Notes: generated by a model from the sequence alone, not told the origin. A DNA stretch of 64,000 nt from Azospirillum canadense (GCF_025961225.1 NZ_JAOQNG010000001.1:2886001-2950000), one strand, 5' to 3'; positions 19,837 to 29,413 are shown, numbered from the stretch's first letter. Numbers and translations: made by a program.

Positions 19837-20481
19837 CTACCCCTCCAGGTCGAACCAGCCCCAGCGGCCCCAGGCGCCGTCGAGGAAGGCGGCGGCGCGC
19901 TTGGCGCCGGGCAGGCCGCAGCAGGTCAGCAGCGAGGGCGGGACGCGCCCTCCGCCGCGGCTCCACCACAGGCTGGCGAGCGGCGGCAACGGGCCAAGCT
20001 GCTCCACCACCACGGCGGCCAGCGCGGGGTCGGCGCCCTCCACGTCCGGGCGGCCGAGAATCGCCATGCGGGCGGGCAGCGCGTCCACGTCGGCCCCGGC
20101 GCGGCAAGCGTCGGCGGCCAGCGCCTCGGCCCGGGCGAACCAGTTGGCGCAGGCGGCCGGCACCACGGCCAGGTTCGTCCCGGCCGGCAGGGTCGTCACG
20201 ATGGTGAAGGGGTAAAGGCGCCCGACCCGGTCGGCGCTGGGCATCAGGATGCCGGCCAGCGGCGCGTCGCCGCACAGCCCGGCGGACAGGCCGAAGCGCC
20301 AGACGGGGGCCGCCTGGAACATCCGCTCCCACGGCGCGCCCAGGTGGCGGCCGGCGCCGGCCAGCACCTCCGACAGCCAGCCGTCCCACAGCATCAGCAA
20401 CCCGCGCGGCAGCCCGTACCCGACGAAGTCACCCCGCGCCGGGACCTTGCCGTGGAATCCGACCGCGAATCCAGCGCTCAT
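19837..20481 (-). CDS. tagF: Type VI secretion-associated protein TagF (ImpM family)
   Basis: A 214-residue protein matching TagF/ImpM: GFHGKVPARGDFVGYGLPRGLL at the N terminus, then SAGLCGDAPLAGILMPSADRVGRLYPF. TagF is a post-translational modulator, usually a repressor, of type VI secretion. The ATG overlaps the tssM stop (ATGA), so it is translationally coupled to tssM. Confidence 0.9.
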   Translation of the reverse strand: MSAGFAVGFHGKVPARGDFVGYGLPRGLLMLWDGWLSEVLAGAGRHLGAPWERMFQAAPVWRFGLSAGLCGDAPLAGILMPSADRVGRLYPFTIVTTLPAGTNLAVVPAACANWFARAEALAADACRAGADVDALPARMAILGRPDVEGADPALAAVVVEQLGPLPPLASLWWSRGGGRVPPSLLTCCGLPGAKRAAAFLDGAWGRWGWFDLEG

Positions 20482-22571
20482 GAGGGCGGAAGGCTCGGGT
20501 TGGGACGGGGGGCCGGGGCTTGGGGACCGGGGGCTTGGTCCAGCACCTCCTGCACGCGGGCGACCAGCGCCTCGTCGGGCGGGACCGGGGCGAAGCCGAC
20601 GTCGACCAGGGCGGCAAGATGGTCGCCGAGCGCGCGCCGCCGCTCCTCATGCGCCGGGCCGGGCAGCGTGCGCTGCCAGTCGGCGGCCAGCCATTCGGCG
20701 AGGCCGGCGGTGTCCAGCGGCTCCTGCCCGCCGACCATGCGGTAGGCGCGCAGCGCCGGGCGCAGCAGGTCCGGGCGCGCCCAGTTGGTGCGCAACTGCT
20801 CCTCCAGCCGCAGCGCGATGCGCGACAGGAAGACGCTGCGCAGCGCGCGCCGGTATACCTCCTCCGCCGGGCGGCCGATCCGCTCGCCCTGGTAGAGCCC
20901 GCCGCCCATGGACAGCGGCGCCCAGCCGCCGCGCTCGGTCCAGCCGCCGGGCAAGGCGCGCAGCGCGTCGAGCGCCGGCAGCACCGCCTGGAAGTCGGTG
21001 TCCGCCACGCGGGCGAGCGACCGCGGCGGGCTGTCCAGCAGCCGGATGCTGTCCTCGGCTTGGGCGACCGCCGCCTCCGCGCGCGCCAGCAGCGCGTCGT
21101 TGGCACGGTAGCTGTTCAGCCCGAACAGGCCGACCGCCACGCCGGCCGCCCCCGCGGCCCCCAGCGCGACGAGGCCGTGCCGCCGCCGCGAACGCTCCAG
21201 CGCGCGGTCGACGCCGACCAGGTTCGCCTCCGGGAACACCACCTCGGGCAGCAACCGTTCGAGGAAGAAGGTCTGGGCCGGAGCCTCGGCCGACGCGCCG
21301 GCCTGGGTGGCGCTGGTCACATAGACGCCGCGCAGCAGCGGCGCCTCCTCCTCCGCCTCGGCGGTGAAGGCGGTGTCGACGAGGTCGGCCAGCGCCGCCT
21401 CGTAGTCGGCCATGCGCAGCGGGAAGGCGAAGACGTCGCTGCGCCGCTGGATGTCCGGCTCCTGGTGCAGCCGCTCCGGCAGCCACTCGTCGAGCCGGCG
21501 CAGCAGCGAGGCGAACTGCGCGTGGAAGACGCCCAGCGGCTCGATGCCGTGCTCCAGCGCCAGGTCGGCGTCCCTCTTCGCGTCGGCCGCGGCGCCGGAC
21601 GCGGCGCTGAAGGTCATGCCCCAGACCTGGGCGCGCTCCGCCCGGTCGAGCGTGTCGAAGAAGGTGGCGAAGCCCTCCACAAGGTCGGCCTTGGTGCACA
21701 GCAGGTAGACCGGCACCCGCAGGCCGAGATGCGCGCGCAGCTCCGCCAGGCGCTGGCGGATGGTGATGGCGTGGTTGTGCCGCTCCTCCTCGCTCCACTC
21801 CGCGAGGTCGGACAGGCTGATGGTCAGCAGCACGCCGTTCAGCGGCTGGCGCGGCCGGTGCTCCTTCAGCAGGTCGAGCAGGCCGGACCACACCCGCCCG
21901 TCCACCGTGCGTCGGCTGTCCTGGGTGGTGTAGCGCCCGGCCGTGTCGATCAGCACCGCCTGGTCGGTGAACCACCAGTCGCAGTTGCGCGTGCCGCCCA
22001 GATTCTGCACCGGCATGCCGTCCAGCCCGCCGCCGAGCGCCGCACCCAGCCGGGCGTTGGCCAGCGCCGTCGTCTTGCCGGAGCCCGGCGCGCCGATCAC
22101 CAGGTACCAGGGCTGCTGGTAGAGGTAGCGTCCGCCCCAGCGCGCGCCGAAGCGCTGCGTCGTCAGCCGGCTGAGCACGTCGTCCAGCCGCTCGCGGACC
22201 GTGCCCAGCTCCTCCAGCGAGGCCTTCAGCTCCGGATCGCGGGAGGCGGCGAGCGCCTCCACCAGCCGGGCGTTGGCCGCCCGCTCCCGCTGATCCTCGC
22301 GGCGGTTCAGCAGAGCCCAGACGGTCAGCGCGACGAGAGTCGGCAACAGGCGCGCCGGCGTCCCCGCCAGCCCCAACAGCGGCGCGGCCGCCCAGCCGAA
22401 CAGGCCGACCGACAGCGCGACCGCCAGCGTCCCGGCCCAGCGCAGCCGCGGGGCGACGTGCGCCGCCGCCGGGCGCAATCGGCGGAGGGGCCGGCGAACC
22501 GGCCGTTCCGGGCGCGGGACCTTCGGCGATGCTTCGTTCCCGGTTCGGTCGGAAGGACGGCGAGGGCGCAT
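20478..22571 (-). CDS. tssM: Type VI secretion membrane subunit TssM (IcmF family), short form
   Basis: A 697-residue protein. Membrane helices are at about 44-66 and 73-88, and a cytoplasmic GTPase-like domain follows with Walker A GAPGSGKTT (160-168), Walker B VLIDTAGRY and CTKADL. A third helix is at about 466-487. Typical TssM proteins are about 1,100-1,200 residues, so most of the C-terminal periplasmic region is missing. The frame ends cleanly in a coupled overlap with tagF, and no remnant follows, so this looks like a settled short form rather than a fresh truncation. Confidence 0.85.
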   Translation of the reverse strand: MRPRRPSDRTGNEASPKVPRPERPVRRPLRRLRPAAAHVAPRLRWAGTLAVALSVGLFGWAAAPLLGLAGTPARLLPTLVALTVWALLNRREDQRERAANARLVEALAASRDPELKASLEELGTVRERLDDVLSRLTTQRFGARWGGRYLYQQPWYLVIGAPGSGKTTALANARLGAALGGGLDGMPVQNLGGTRNCDWWFTDQAVLIDTAGRYTTQDSRRTVDGRVWSGLLDLLKEHRPRQPLNGVLLTISLSDLAEWSEEERHNHAITIRQRLAELRAHLGLRVPVYLLCTKADLVEGFATFFDTLDRAERAQVWGMTFSAASGAAADAKRDADLALEHGIEPLGVFHAQFASLLRRLDEWLPERLHQEPDIQRRSDVFAFPLRMADYEAALADLVDTAFTAEAEEEAPLLRGVYVTSATQAGASAEAPAQTFFLERLLPEVVFPEANLVGVDRALERSRRRHGLVALGAAGAAGVAVGLFGLNSYRANDALLARAEAAVAQAEDSIRLLDSPPRSLARVADTDFQAVLPALDALRALPGGWTERGGWAPLSMGGGLYQGERIGRPAEEVYRRALRSVFLSRIALRLEEQLRTNWARPDLLRPALRAYRMVGGQEPLDTAGLAEWLAADWQRTLPGPAHEERRRALGDHLAALVDVGFAPVPPDEALVARVQEVLDQAPGPQAPAPRPNPSLPPS

Positions 22572-22583
22572 GGGTTCCGCAGC

Positions 22584-24005
22584 CTATTCGGGGTAGAGGC
22601 GGACATCGACGCGCCGGTTGGCGCCCCGATTGGCCGAGGTGGCGTTGGTGGCGACGGGGTCGCGGTCGCCGCGCCCCTCCGACGACAGGCGGGCGACGCC
22701 CAGCGTGCGTTCCAGGATCTTGCGCACGGCCAGCGCCCGCGCTTCGGTCAGCGCCTGGAGCGTCGGGAAGGCGCCGCTGCCCGGCGGCGGCTCGTCGGTG
22801 TGGGCGACCACCACGACGCGCCCGGCCTCGGGGCCGAGCGCCTGCCCGACGCGATCCACCACGGCGCGGTAGCGCGCCTTGACCACGTCGCTGGCGGTGG
22901 CGAACATGCCCGCCCCTTCCACGCGGATCACCAGCGCCCCGTCGTCGCCGGACAGGACCGCCACGGCGCCGGAGCGGATTTCCAGCTGCAACAGGCTGGT
23001 GACCCGGACGGCCAGCGAGGGCACGGCGGTCGGCGGAGGCGGCGGGACACCGCGGACGATCTCGATCGGCCGGTCGGGCAGCAGACCGGACAGCCGCGCC
23101 GCCAGGGGCTCCGCCCGCCCGGCCAGCGACGCCCCCCACTCCACATAGAGCATGGCGAGCAGGGCCGCGACCGCCACCGCCGCCAGCCAGGGCGGCAGGA
23201 CAAGCCCCAGCGGCCGGAACCGCTCCGCCACGCCGCGCCACTGCGGCGACAGGGTGCGGTCGCGCTCCCCGCGCAGGCGGCGCAGCACGCGGTACAACTC
23301 GTCGCGCAGGTGGGCGTGGTCGTGGGCGCCGCGCGGCTTGTCGCGGAACTTGCCCTCGAAGCCCAGCGACAGGCAGGCGTAGAACAGTTCCAGCTCCGGC
23401 CGGTGCAGGCGCGGATCGCTCAGCATCGTGTCGAGCAGGTCGTAAAACCGTTCCGGCCCGCCAGCCTCGCGGTCGACCAGCGCGACCAGCCCCTCCCGCG
23501 CCCAGCGGCAGCGGGCGCCCCAGGGGGTGGCGCGCACCACGTCGTCCAGCGTGGCGCAGAGCGCGAAGCGGGCGACGCGCACCTCCTCCGCCGACAGGCC
23601 GGCGGCAGCGGCCTCCGCCTCGAAGCGGGCGAGGTCGGCGAGGATTTGGTCGCGCAGGCCCTCGGAATCCTCCAGCCCCGCCTGCTCGCGCAGGCCGGCG
23701 GCGAGGTCGAGCAGAGGAGCCGCGGCGGCCAGAAGCGGGTTGGTGGCGCCCCGCAGCCGGGCCGGCAGGATCGGCGGTGCGTCGGCCCTGGCCCGGTCCC
23801 GGCGGCGCCCGTCGCCGCGCGACCCGCCCCAGGCTGCCGGACCGGCGGCCAGGAAGGCCGGCAGCGCGCGCGGCGGCGCCATCTCCGGACGCGTAACATC
23901 CGGACGCCCAATATCTGGACGCCCTACATCCGGACGTGGACCCGGCGTTGCGGAGGTTTCGCCATCCCGCACGGCCGCATCGCCGACGCGTTCGTCCGTC
24001 CCCAT
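22584..24005 (-). CDS. tssL: Type VI secretion protein TssL (DotU) with C-terminal OmpA domain
   Basis: A 473-residue baseplate/membrane-complex subunit. After a low-complexity N terminus with RPDVGRPDIGRPDV repeats, the DotU domain spans about 85-250 (LCATLDDVV, FYDLLDTML, ELFYACLSLGFEGKFRD). A transmembrane helix lies near 270-290. A periplasmic OmpA-like peptidoglycan-binding domain (VVAHTDEPP, NRRVDVRLYPE) ends the protein. Such evolved TssL proteins anchor the TssJLM complex to the cell wall. tssM follows 12 bp downstream. No tssJ or tssK is beside it. Confidence 0.9.
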   Translation of the reverse strand: MGTDERVGDAAVRDGETSATPGPRPDVGRPDIGRPDVTRPEMAPPRALPAFLAAGPAAWGGSRGDGRRRDRARADAPPILPARLRGATNPLLAAAAPLLDLAAGLREQAGLEDSEGLRDQILADLARFEAEAAAAGLSAEEVRVARFALCATLDDVVRATPWGARCRWAREGLVALVDREAGGPERFYDLLDTMLSDPRLHRPELELFYACLSLGFEGKFRDKPRGAHDHAHLRDELYRVLRRLRGERDRTLSPQWRGVAERFRPLGLVLPPWLAAVAVAALLAMLYVEWGASLAGRAEPLAARLSGLLPDRPIEIVRGVPPPPPTAVPSLAVRVTSLLQLEIRSGAVAVLSGDDGALVIRVEGAGMFATASDVVKARYRAVVDRVGQALGPEAGRVVVVAHTDEPPPGSGAFPTLQALTEARALAVRKILERTLGVARLSSEGRGDRDPVATNATSANRGANRRVDVRLYPE

Positions 24006-24175
24006 ACCCGTGCCGCCGCCCTTAAGAATGATCCATCCCTAAAGGAGGTATAGCAGGCCCGCGCGCGGGAAGAAATCGTAGGGTTTTATGCGCATTGACA
24101 AGGATTGCCGGTGTGACCCGAAAACCGCCCGAATCGGCGCGCGTCCAAACGACGCGGCGGGCCGGGCGGGCGGGT

Positions 24176-24418
24176 TCACTCCGTGGGCGCTTCGGTGGTG
24201 TCCATAAGTCCCGTCAGCAGGCCGCCACCGCACAGGAACAACCCGAAGGCGCAGACCAGTTCCGCCACGCTGCGGTCGTTCACCGCCCAGATGAGCGACA
24301 GAACGGCGAAGAGCAAGGCCGCCAGGAGAAAGGCGACGTTCAGCGCGTCCAACAATTCTTGAAACTGTTGCAGCCACGCCGCCGCGGCGCGGGAGTCCTT
24401 GCGGGGATCGGTCGTCAT
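24176..24418 (-). CDS. Small membrane protein of unknown function (80 aa)
   Basis: An 80-residue protein with two hydrophobic helices (LNVAFLLAALLFAVLSLIW and ELVCAFGLFLCGGGLLTGL) and a polar N terminus. ATG 24418 follows AAAGGACGG at a reasonable distance. I recognise no family. It lies upstream of the type VI genes on the same strand, 170 bp away. Confidence 0.6.
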   Translation of the reverse strand: MTTDPRKDSRAAAAWLQQFQELLDALNVAFLLAALLFAVLSLIWAVNDRSVAELVCAFGLFLCGGGLLTGLMDTTEAPTE

Positions 24419-24566
24419 GGCGGCACCGTCCTTTTCCGTTGATGGACGAAGGATGGACGGAGGATGTACGGCCGAGCATTGATGCGGATCAAGCGCGCGC
24501 GGCAAAGGCGTGTCCAATCCTTACGACCAGCGCCGTGGCGGCATCGGCAAGGATCAGGACTTCGGG

Positions 24567-24749
24567 CTAATCCATATTGCGCAGACTTGTATCGTAAAGT
24601 TGCTGCGCCAGGATGGCTGTCACAAGGGAATCAACCGTCATGCTCATGTAACGGGCACGCCGATCCAATCTCTTGTAAACATCGAGTGGCAGTTCGAGCG
24701 TGACGTTGACCCTGTTGGATTGGGAACCGGTGTGGAAATGATCCGACAT
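24567..24749 (-). CDS. Small ribbon-helix-helix-like protein (60 aa)
   Basis: A 60-residue protein with a strong GGAGGGG ribosome site before ATG 24749. The segment SNRVNVTLELPLDVYKRLDRRARYMSMTVDSLV has the strand-helix-helix pattern of the Arc/CopG family, whose members are DNA-binding dimers or antitoxins. No toxin-like gene adjoins it, so it may be a stand-alone regulator. Confidence 0.65.
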   Translation of the reverse strand: MSDHFHTGSQSNRVNVTLELPLDVYKRLDRRARYMSMTVDSLVTAILAQQLYDTSLRNMD

Positions 24750-24872
24750 GTTCCCCTCCTTCCCTACTGACTGGGCCCTACTGACCGGGTCACGCCACCA
24801 TAGGACCGGCCCCACGGCCGGTCCAGGGCGCAGTCCGCGAGGTGCGGTGCGCCGTTGCGCCGCACAACTCCC

Positions 24873-25895
24873 TCAAATTGGGGTGACCCCGGCCGCCATC
24901 GACCCGTGCACCTCGGCCAGGATCTCGTAGGAGCGCAGACGCGCTCCGTGGTCGTAAATGGCCGAAGCGACCATCAGCTCGTCGGCGCCGGTGCGCTCCA
25001 GAAACGCCGCCAGCCCCTGGCGGACCGTGTCGGCCGACCCGACGAAGGAGCAGGACAGCATGTTGGACGCCTGCGCCTTCTCCATCGGCGACCAATAGCT
25101 CTCGATGTCGTCGATGGGCGGCGGCAGCAGACCACGCGTGCCGCGGACGAGGTTGGCGAAGCTCTGCTGGGGCGAGGTGAAGAGGCGCTTGGCCTCCGCG
25201 TCGGTGTCGGCCGCGACAACGTTCACCCCGACCATCGCGTAGGGCCGGTCGAGTTGTTCCGACGGCTGGAAGCCGGCCCGGTAGACCTCCAGCGCCTGCA
25301 TCAGCGCGTCCGGCGCGAAATGCGAGGCGAAGGCGTAGGGCAGGCCAAAGGCGGCGGCGAGCTGCGCGCCGAACAGGCTGGATCCCAGGATCCACAACGG
25401 CACGTTGGTGCCGGCGCCGGGAACCGCGCGCACGCGCTGGTTGGGCTGAACCGGGCCCAGAAGGGCCTGCAGCTCCAGCACGTCGCGGGGGAAGTTCTCC
25501 GCCGCCTCCGGGTCGCGACGGAGCGCGCGCAGCGTCATCTGGTCGGTGCCGGGCGCGCGGCCCAGGCCCAGGTCGATGCGGCCGGGGAACAGCGTTTCCA
25601 GCGTTCCGAACTGCTCTGCGATCACCAGGGGGGAGTGGTTCGGCAGCATGATGCCGCCCGATCCGACACGGATGGTGCTGGTGCCCGCCGCCACATGGCC
25701 GATGACGACGGAGGTCGCGGCGCTGGCGATGCCGACCATGTTGTGGTGCTCGGCCAGCCAATACCGGTTGTACCCCCAGCGCTCCGCGTGGCGGGCGAGG
25801 TCGAGCGTGTTGCGCAGCGCGTCCGCCGGGGTGCTCCCCTGCGGGACGTGCGCCAGGTCCAGAACGGAGAAGGGGATAGCGTGGTCAGCGGCCAT
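24873..25895 (-). CDS. LLM class flavin-dependent oxidoreductase (luciferase-like)
   Basis: A 340-residue TIM-barrel protein of the bacterial luciferase-like family, close in pattern to YhbW. It shows [12 protein letters not shown] at the start, [47 protein letters not shown] and PLWILGSS. These enzymes use FMNH2 or F420-like flavins to oxidise small substrates; the substrate here is unknown. msrB starts upstream on the same strand with 6 bp between the genes, so they are probably co-transcribed. Confidence 0.92.
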   Translation of the reverse strand: MAADHAIPFSVLDLAHVPQGSTPADALRNTLDLARHAERWGYNRYWLAEHHNMVGIASAATSVVIGHVAAGTSTIRVGSGGIMLPNHSPLVIAEQFGTLETLFPGRIDLGLGRAPGTDQMTLRALRRDPEAAENFPRDVLELQALLGPVQPNQRVRAVPGAGTNVPLWILGSSLFGAQLAAAFGLPYAFASHFAPDALMQALEVYRAGFQPSEQLDRPYAMVGVNVVAADTDAEAKRLFTSPQQSFANLVRGTRGLLPPPIDDIESYWSPMEKAQASNMLSCSFVGSADTVRQGLAAFLERTGADELMVASAIYDHGARLRSYEILAEVHGSMAAGVTPI

Positions 25896-25901
25896 GGGGG
25901 A

Positions 25902-26405
25902 TCATCCGATGCTGTCGATGTAGTCCTGCACCGTCCTGGCCAGGGCGGCGCCCTCCGGCTCGAAGCGCAGGGCCACGGAGTTGATGCAGAAGCGCACGCC
26001 GGTCGGCGGCGGGCCGTCGGGGAACACGTGGCCCTGGTGGCTGCCGCAGCGGGCGCACAGGGTTTCGACGCGCACCATGCCGTAGCTGTTGTCCTGCAAC
26101 AGCTTCACATGGGCGTTGTCAAAGGGCGCGGTGAAGCTCGGCCAGCCGGTGCCGGACTCGAACTTGGTCCCGGCCTGGAACAGCGGCAGGCCGCAGAGCT
26201 GGCAGCAGTAGGTGCCGGGAGTCTTGTTGTGGAGCAGAGTCCCGCAATGCGGTGCCTCCGTCCCGTGGCTCAGCAGCACGCGGCGCTCCTCGCCGGACAG
26301 GCGGGCTTCCAGCGTGCGGCGCTGCTCGGCCGTGGGCGGCGTCAGGTCGAAGCCGGCCGGGGACGTCTGCGGGGAGGTGTGCGGGGTTTCGGGCGTGTTC
26401 GTCAT
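25902..26405 (-). CDS. msrB: Peptide-methionine (R)-S-oxide reductase MsrB
   Basis: A 167-residue enzyme that reduces methionine-R-sulfoxide in proteins. It shows zinc-binding CxxC pairs (CQLCG and CARCG), SGTGWPSF, GHVFPDGP and the catalytic cysteine in RFCINSVAL. The first 20 residues are a Thr/Pro-rich extension. ATG 26405 begins the family-like region. It precedes the luciferase-like gene in a likely two-gene operon. Confidence 0.94.
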   Translation of the reverse strand: MTNTPETPHTSPQTSPAGFDLTPPTAEQRRTLEARLSGEERRVLLSHGTEAPHCGTLLHNKTPGTYCCQLCGLPLFQAGTKFESGTGWPSFTAPFDNAHVKLLQDNSYGMVRVETLCARCGSHQGHVFPDGPPPTGVRFCINSVALRFEPEGAALARTVQDYIDSIG

Positions 26406-26520
26406 GGGGCGGGCCCTCTCGGCATGGCGGCCCTTACATATTGGCGCCCCCGCCGCCGATGACACCCGGCGTCCATTCGCTATCTTCAATGCGCAAATCG
26501 AATGAAGGGAGAGACACCCC

Positions 26521-27210
26521 ATGAGCAACCAAAAGGGCGGCAAACAGCAGGGCGAGTGGCTGGACCTGACGGCGTCCGACGGCCACCGTTTCCGCGGCTA
26601 CGAGGCGCGGCCGGCCGGCGCCGAGAAGGGCCGGATCCTGGTGATCCAGGAGATTTTCGGCGTGAACAACCACATCCGCAACGTCTGCGAGGACTTTGCC
26701 GCCGAGGGCTACCGGGCGCTCGCCCCCGCCCTGTTCGACCGCGCGGAGCGCGACGTGGAACTGGCCTACGACGACGCCGGCATCCAGCGCGGCCGCGAGA
26801 TCATGGGCAAGATCGCCATCGACGACACGCTGAAGGACGTCGCCGCGGCGCTGGAGTATCTGGGCGGCGACGACGTGGCGGCGATCGTCGGCTACTGCTG
26901 GGGCGGCACCATCGCCTGGGCGGCGGCGCAACGCCTGGTGGTGCGCGCTGCCATCGGCTATTACGGCGGCGGCATCGCCAACCGCCTGAACGAGGCCCCC
27001 CGCGCCCCCACCCTGCTGCATTTCGGCGAAAAGGACCACGCCATCCCCCTGACCGTCGCCGACAGCGTCCGCGAGCGCCACCCAAGCGTGATGGTCCACA
27101 TCTACCCCGCCGGCCACGGCTTCAACTGCGACGAACGCGCCAGCTACGACGCCGACAGCGCCGCGCTGGCGAAGCAGCGGACGCTGGGCCTGCTGCGCGC
27201 GGCTTTCTGA
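26521..27210 (+). CDS. Dienelactone hydrolase family protein
   Basis: A 229-residue alpha/beta hydrolase with the dienelactone hydrolase triad: nucleophile cysteine in GYCWGG, aspartate in GEKDHAIP and histidine in AGHGFNC. Such enzymes open lactones or related esters, but many family members are of unknown substrate. ATG 26521 follows GGGAGAGACACC. It is the last chromosomal gene before the island. Confidence 0.92.
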   Translation: MSNQKGGKQQGEWLDLTASDGHRFRGYEARPAGAEKGRILVIQEIFGVNNHIRNVCEDFAAEGYRALAPALFDRAERDVELAYDDAGIQRGREIMGKIAIDDTLKDVAAALEYLGGDDVAAIVGYCWGGTIAWAAAQRLVVRAAIGYYGGGIANRLNEAPRAPTLLHFGEKDHAIPLTVADSVRERHPSVMVHIYPAGHGFNCDERASYDADSAALAKQRTLGLLRAAF

Positions 27211-27297
27211 GAACGCGCGGACGGGGACGATAGGACATGACGGTCGCCGCGCCGACGCGGATTGCGGTGACCGTCGCCTTGGTCTGCAAAACACCTG

Positions 27298-27395
27298 GGC
27301 CTGGACATGGAAAGGCCCCGGAAGCTGTTTGCTTCCAGGGCCTTAGAGTGGTGCCGCAACAGGGATTTGAACCCCGGACCTACTGATTACGAATC
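27298..27395 (-). repeat. Left attachment site: 3' tRNA-Thr remnant plus terminator
   Basis: The left 98-bp copy carries the terminator palindrome (27312-27344) and the 3' half of tRNA-Thr on the minus strand. The match with the right copy stops inside the anticodon loop (after position 27395), where unrelated island sequence begins. It is not a functional tRNA. The region 27211-27297 to its left is plausibly the original chromosomal flank. Confidence 0.93.
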
Positions 27396-27578
27396 CTCGC
27401 TGGGCATGTATACCTAGCCCTAAAAATAAGGCATTACGAAGCAAAACCGCCGGCTTTTCCTTTACTTATGGTTGCATACCGTCTAATTTATTACCTAGTT
27501 AGGACGGCTTATGAGACTGTCCTCCCTAGCAGGATTCCTTATTTCGATGCGCCGCGAATCGACTACGCGGAGGGGACA

Positions 27579-28970
27579 ATGCCAAAGGTAAAGCTAACCA
27601 AGACGTCCATTGCGAAGGCGGTACGAACCGAAGGCAAGCAGTTGCTCCTGTGGGATACCGATCTGAAGGGATTTGGTCTTCTGCTTTCCGGCAAGACTGA
27701 CGCCAAGACGTTCGTAGTTCAACGCGACATTGGCGGGAAAACCCGGAGGGTGACAATTGGTCCAGCGAATGTCATGTCGCTCGAAGACGCCCGCAAACGC
27801 GCGGAGCAGATCCTGAAGCAGTTCTACGATGGTATCGATCCCAAGCAAGCTGCAAAGGCAAAAGCGGAGCTCAGTCGGACGCAGGGCCTAACACTCCGCC
27901 AAGCGCTGGACTCAATGCTGATGACGCGAAAGAACCTGAGCCCCAAAACCGTGTTGGATTATAGGGGGTCGGTTACCCTGCACCTCTCTGACTGGGCCGA
28001 CAAGCCCATCGCGACTATCACCACGTCCATGGTGCTGGAGCGGCACCGCCGGATCCAAGTGGAAGTCGCAAAGCGCCGAGCCCAAAGAATGAAGGGTGAG
28101 AAGCCTATCGCGACGTTCGCGCAGAACTTACCCGGAGCCCCGACGGCCAACGGTGTGATGCGGGCGCTTAAGGCAATTTGGAACCACGCTCGACTTTTGC
28201 CCGGCATTTCACTGGGCGACAACCCGGTGCGTATCATCGGTGCCTCGAAAGCGTGGTTTGAGGAGAAACCACGCACAGACCGCGTGCGGTTCTCCCTTTT
28301 GCCTAAATTCTACAAATCTGTTATGGAATTACCAAACCAAATTCATCGGGACTACATCTTATTGCTGCTTTTTACCGGCTTGCGCAGAGAAAATGGATTG
28401 AGTTTGCGGTGGACGGATGTCGATTTTGAGGAGCGCATGATTCGTTTAGAGTCCGGCCGCACCAAGAACGGCGCAGCGCTGGACCTTCCTATGTCAGATT
28501 TCGTCTACGACCTACTTCAGGCGCGCAAGCAAGCAGGCAACGACGGCGGCTGGGTCTTCCCGGCAAACTCCAAGTCTGGGCATTTGGAAGAGCCCCGGTA
28601 TGCATTGGAGACCGTCTGCGCCGCCTCCGGTATTCACGTTACAGTCCATGGCTTGCGGCGGACATTCGCGGCTGTCGCTGAGGAATCGGGGATCACCGTT
28701 TTGGCCCTGAAAGCACTGATTAACCACAGCCTCGGCAACGACGTGACCGCCCGCCATTATGTCCAACTAACCCCCGAACGGCTACGGAAGCCTATGGAGA
28801 TCGTGGCCGCCAACATGAAGGCACATATCGGCGTGAATGCTTATGGAAAATCGATACCGGAGGATACTCAGAACAAAACAGCTCAGCGGAGGAGTGATGC
28901 CGCAACGCAGGCCCCAAGCACCGACGCTTCCGACCCAGGTTCTTCCAACACTGACGTCGTTGGAAATTAG
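27579..28970 (+). CDS. Tyrosine-type site-specific recombinase (integrase of the island)
   Basis: A 463-residue integrase. The N-terminal arm-binding DUF4102-like domain includes LLWDTDLKGFGLLLSGK, followed by a SAM-like core-binding domain (about 130-260). The catalytic domain has the Arg in FTGLRRENG, the HGLRRTF box, the His in LINHSLGND and the nucleophile Tyr in ARHYVQL, so it appears intact. It presumably catalyses integration and excision at the tRNA-Thr repeats. GGAGGGGACA precedes ATG 27579; upstream in-frame codons lack family similarity. Confidence 0.93.
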   Translation: MPKVKLTKTSIAKAVRTEGKQLLLWDTDLKGFGLLLSGKTDAKTFVVQRDIGGKTRRVTIGPANVMSLEDARKRAEQILKQFYDGIDPKQAAKAKAELSRTQGLTLRQALDSMLMTRKNLSPKTVLDYRGSVTLHLSDWADKPIATITTSMVLERHRRIQVEVAKRRAQRMKGEKPIATFAQNLPGAPTANGVMRALKAIWNHARLLPGISLGDNPVRIIGASKAWFEEKPRTDRVRFSLLPKFYKSVMELPNQIHRDYILLLLFTGLRRENGLSLRWTDVDFEERMIRLESGRTKNGAALDLPMSDFVYDLLQARKQAGNDGGWVFPANSKSGHLEEPRYALETVCAASGIHVTVHGLRRTFAAVAEESGITVLALKALINHSLGNDVTARHYVQLTPERLRKPMEIVAANMKAHIGVNAYGKSIPEDTQNKTAQRRSDAATQAPSTDASDPGSSNTDVVGN

Positions 28971-29083
28971 CACGTTCCGTCACCGGCGGCGCAAGGGCAT
29001 CGTTCGCTATTTTCGATGATCCTAAGCATACGGTTTGCGCGCAGGGCGCCGTTTTTGGGTTCAGCCGAAAAAGGACACAAATC

Positions 29084-29413
29084 ATGTCCATAATCCCCGC
29101 TTCTTCACGTCATCATCTAGATCAACGGGTGGACACACTCCTTGAACAGGGGCAGCAGTCGGCACTCGACGAATTGCTGACGACCAAGGAGTTGGCCAGC
29201 TGGCTTGGGGTTTCAGCCCAATGGCTTGAGCTAGGCCGTAGCAAAGGTTACGGCCCACCGTTCCGTCGCATTTCTACACGCATGATCCGGTACCAGCGCG
29301 GCGACGTTCGTGTATGGCTGGCTGAGCGCAAGCACATTATGGTTGCCAAATACGTAGCGAAATTTACCGGAGAAACCATAGGTAATGAGTTCGCGCCCAC
29401 AATCACTTTTTGA
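29084..29413 (+). CDS. MerR/AlpA-like HTH protein, possible excisionase
   Basis: A 109-residue protein whose centre (LLTTKELASWLGVSAQWLELGRSKG...RYQRGDVRVWLAERK) matches the helix-turn-helix 17 / excisionase pattern. Such proteins set integrase directionality or activate island genes. It follows the integrase by 113 bp in the same orientation. AGGACA precedes ATG 29084. Confidence 0.8.
   Translation: MSIIPASSRHHLDQRVDTLLEQGQQSALDELLTTKELASWLGVSAQWLELGRSKGYGPPFRRISTRMIRYQRGDVRVWLAERKHIMVAKYVAKFTGETIGNEFAPTITF

Noticed and set aside
20520..24053. A 1,177-codon plus-strand open frame opposite tssM and tssL
   Set aside because: It is an antisense shadow of the GC-rich type VI genes. Its product is rich in Arg, Gln, His and Val without any domain, while the minus strand encodes full TssL and TssM motifs.
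24567..24749. A toxin-antitoxin pair around the ribbon-helix-helix protein
   Set aside because: The antitoxin-like fold is plausible, but neither neighbour resembles a toxin and the adjacent genes are not overlapping with it.
27349..27395. A second tRNA-Thr gene at the left boundary
   Set aside because: Only the 3' half is present; the 5' half is replaced by island sequence, so it is an attachment-site remnant.
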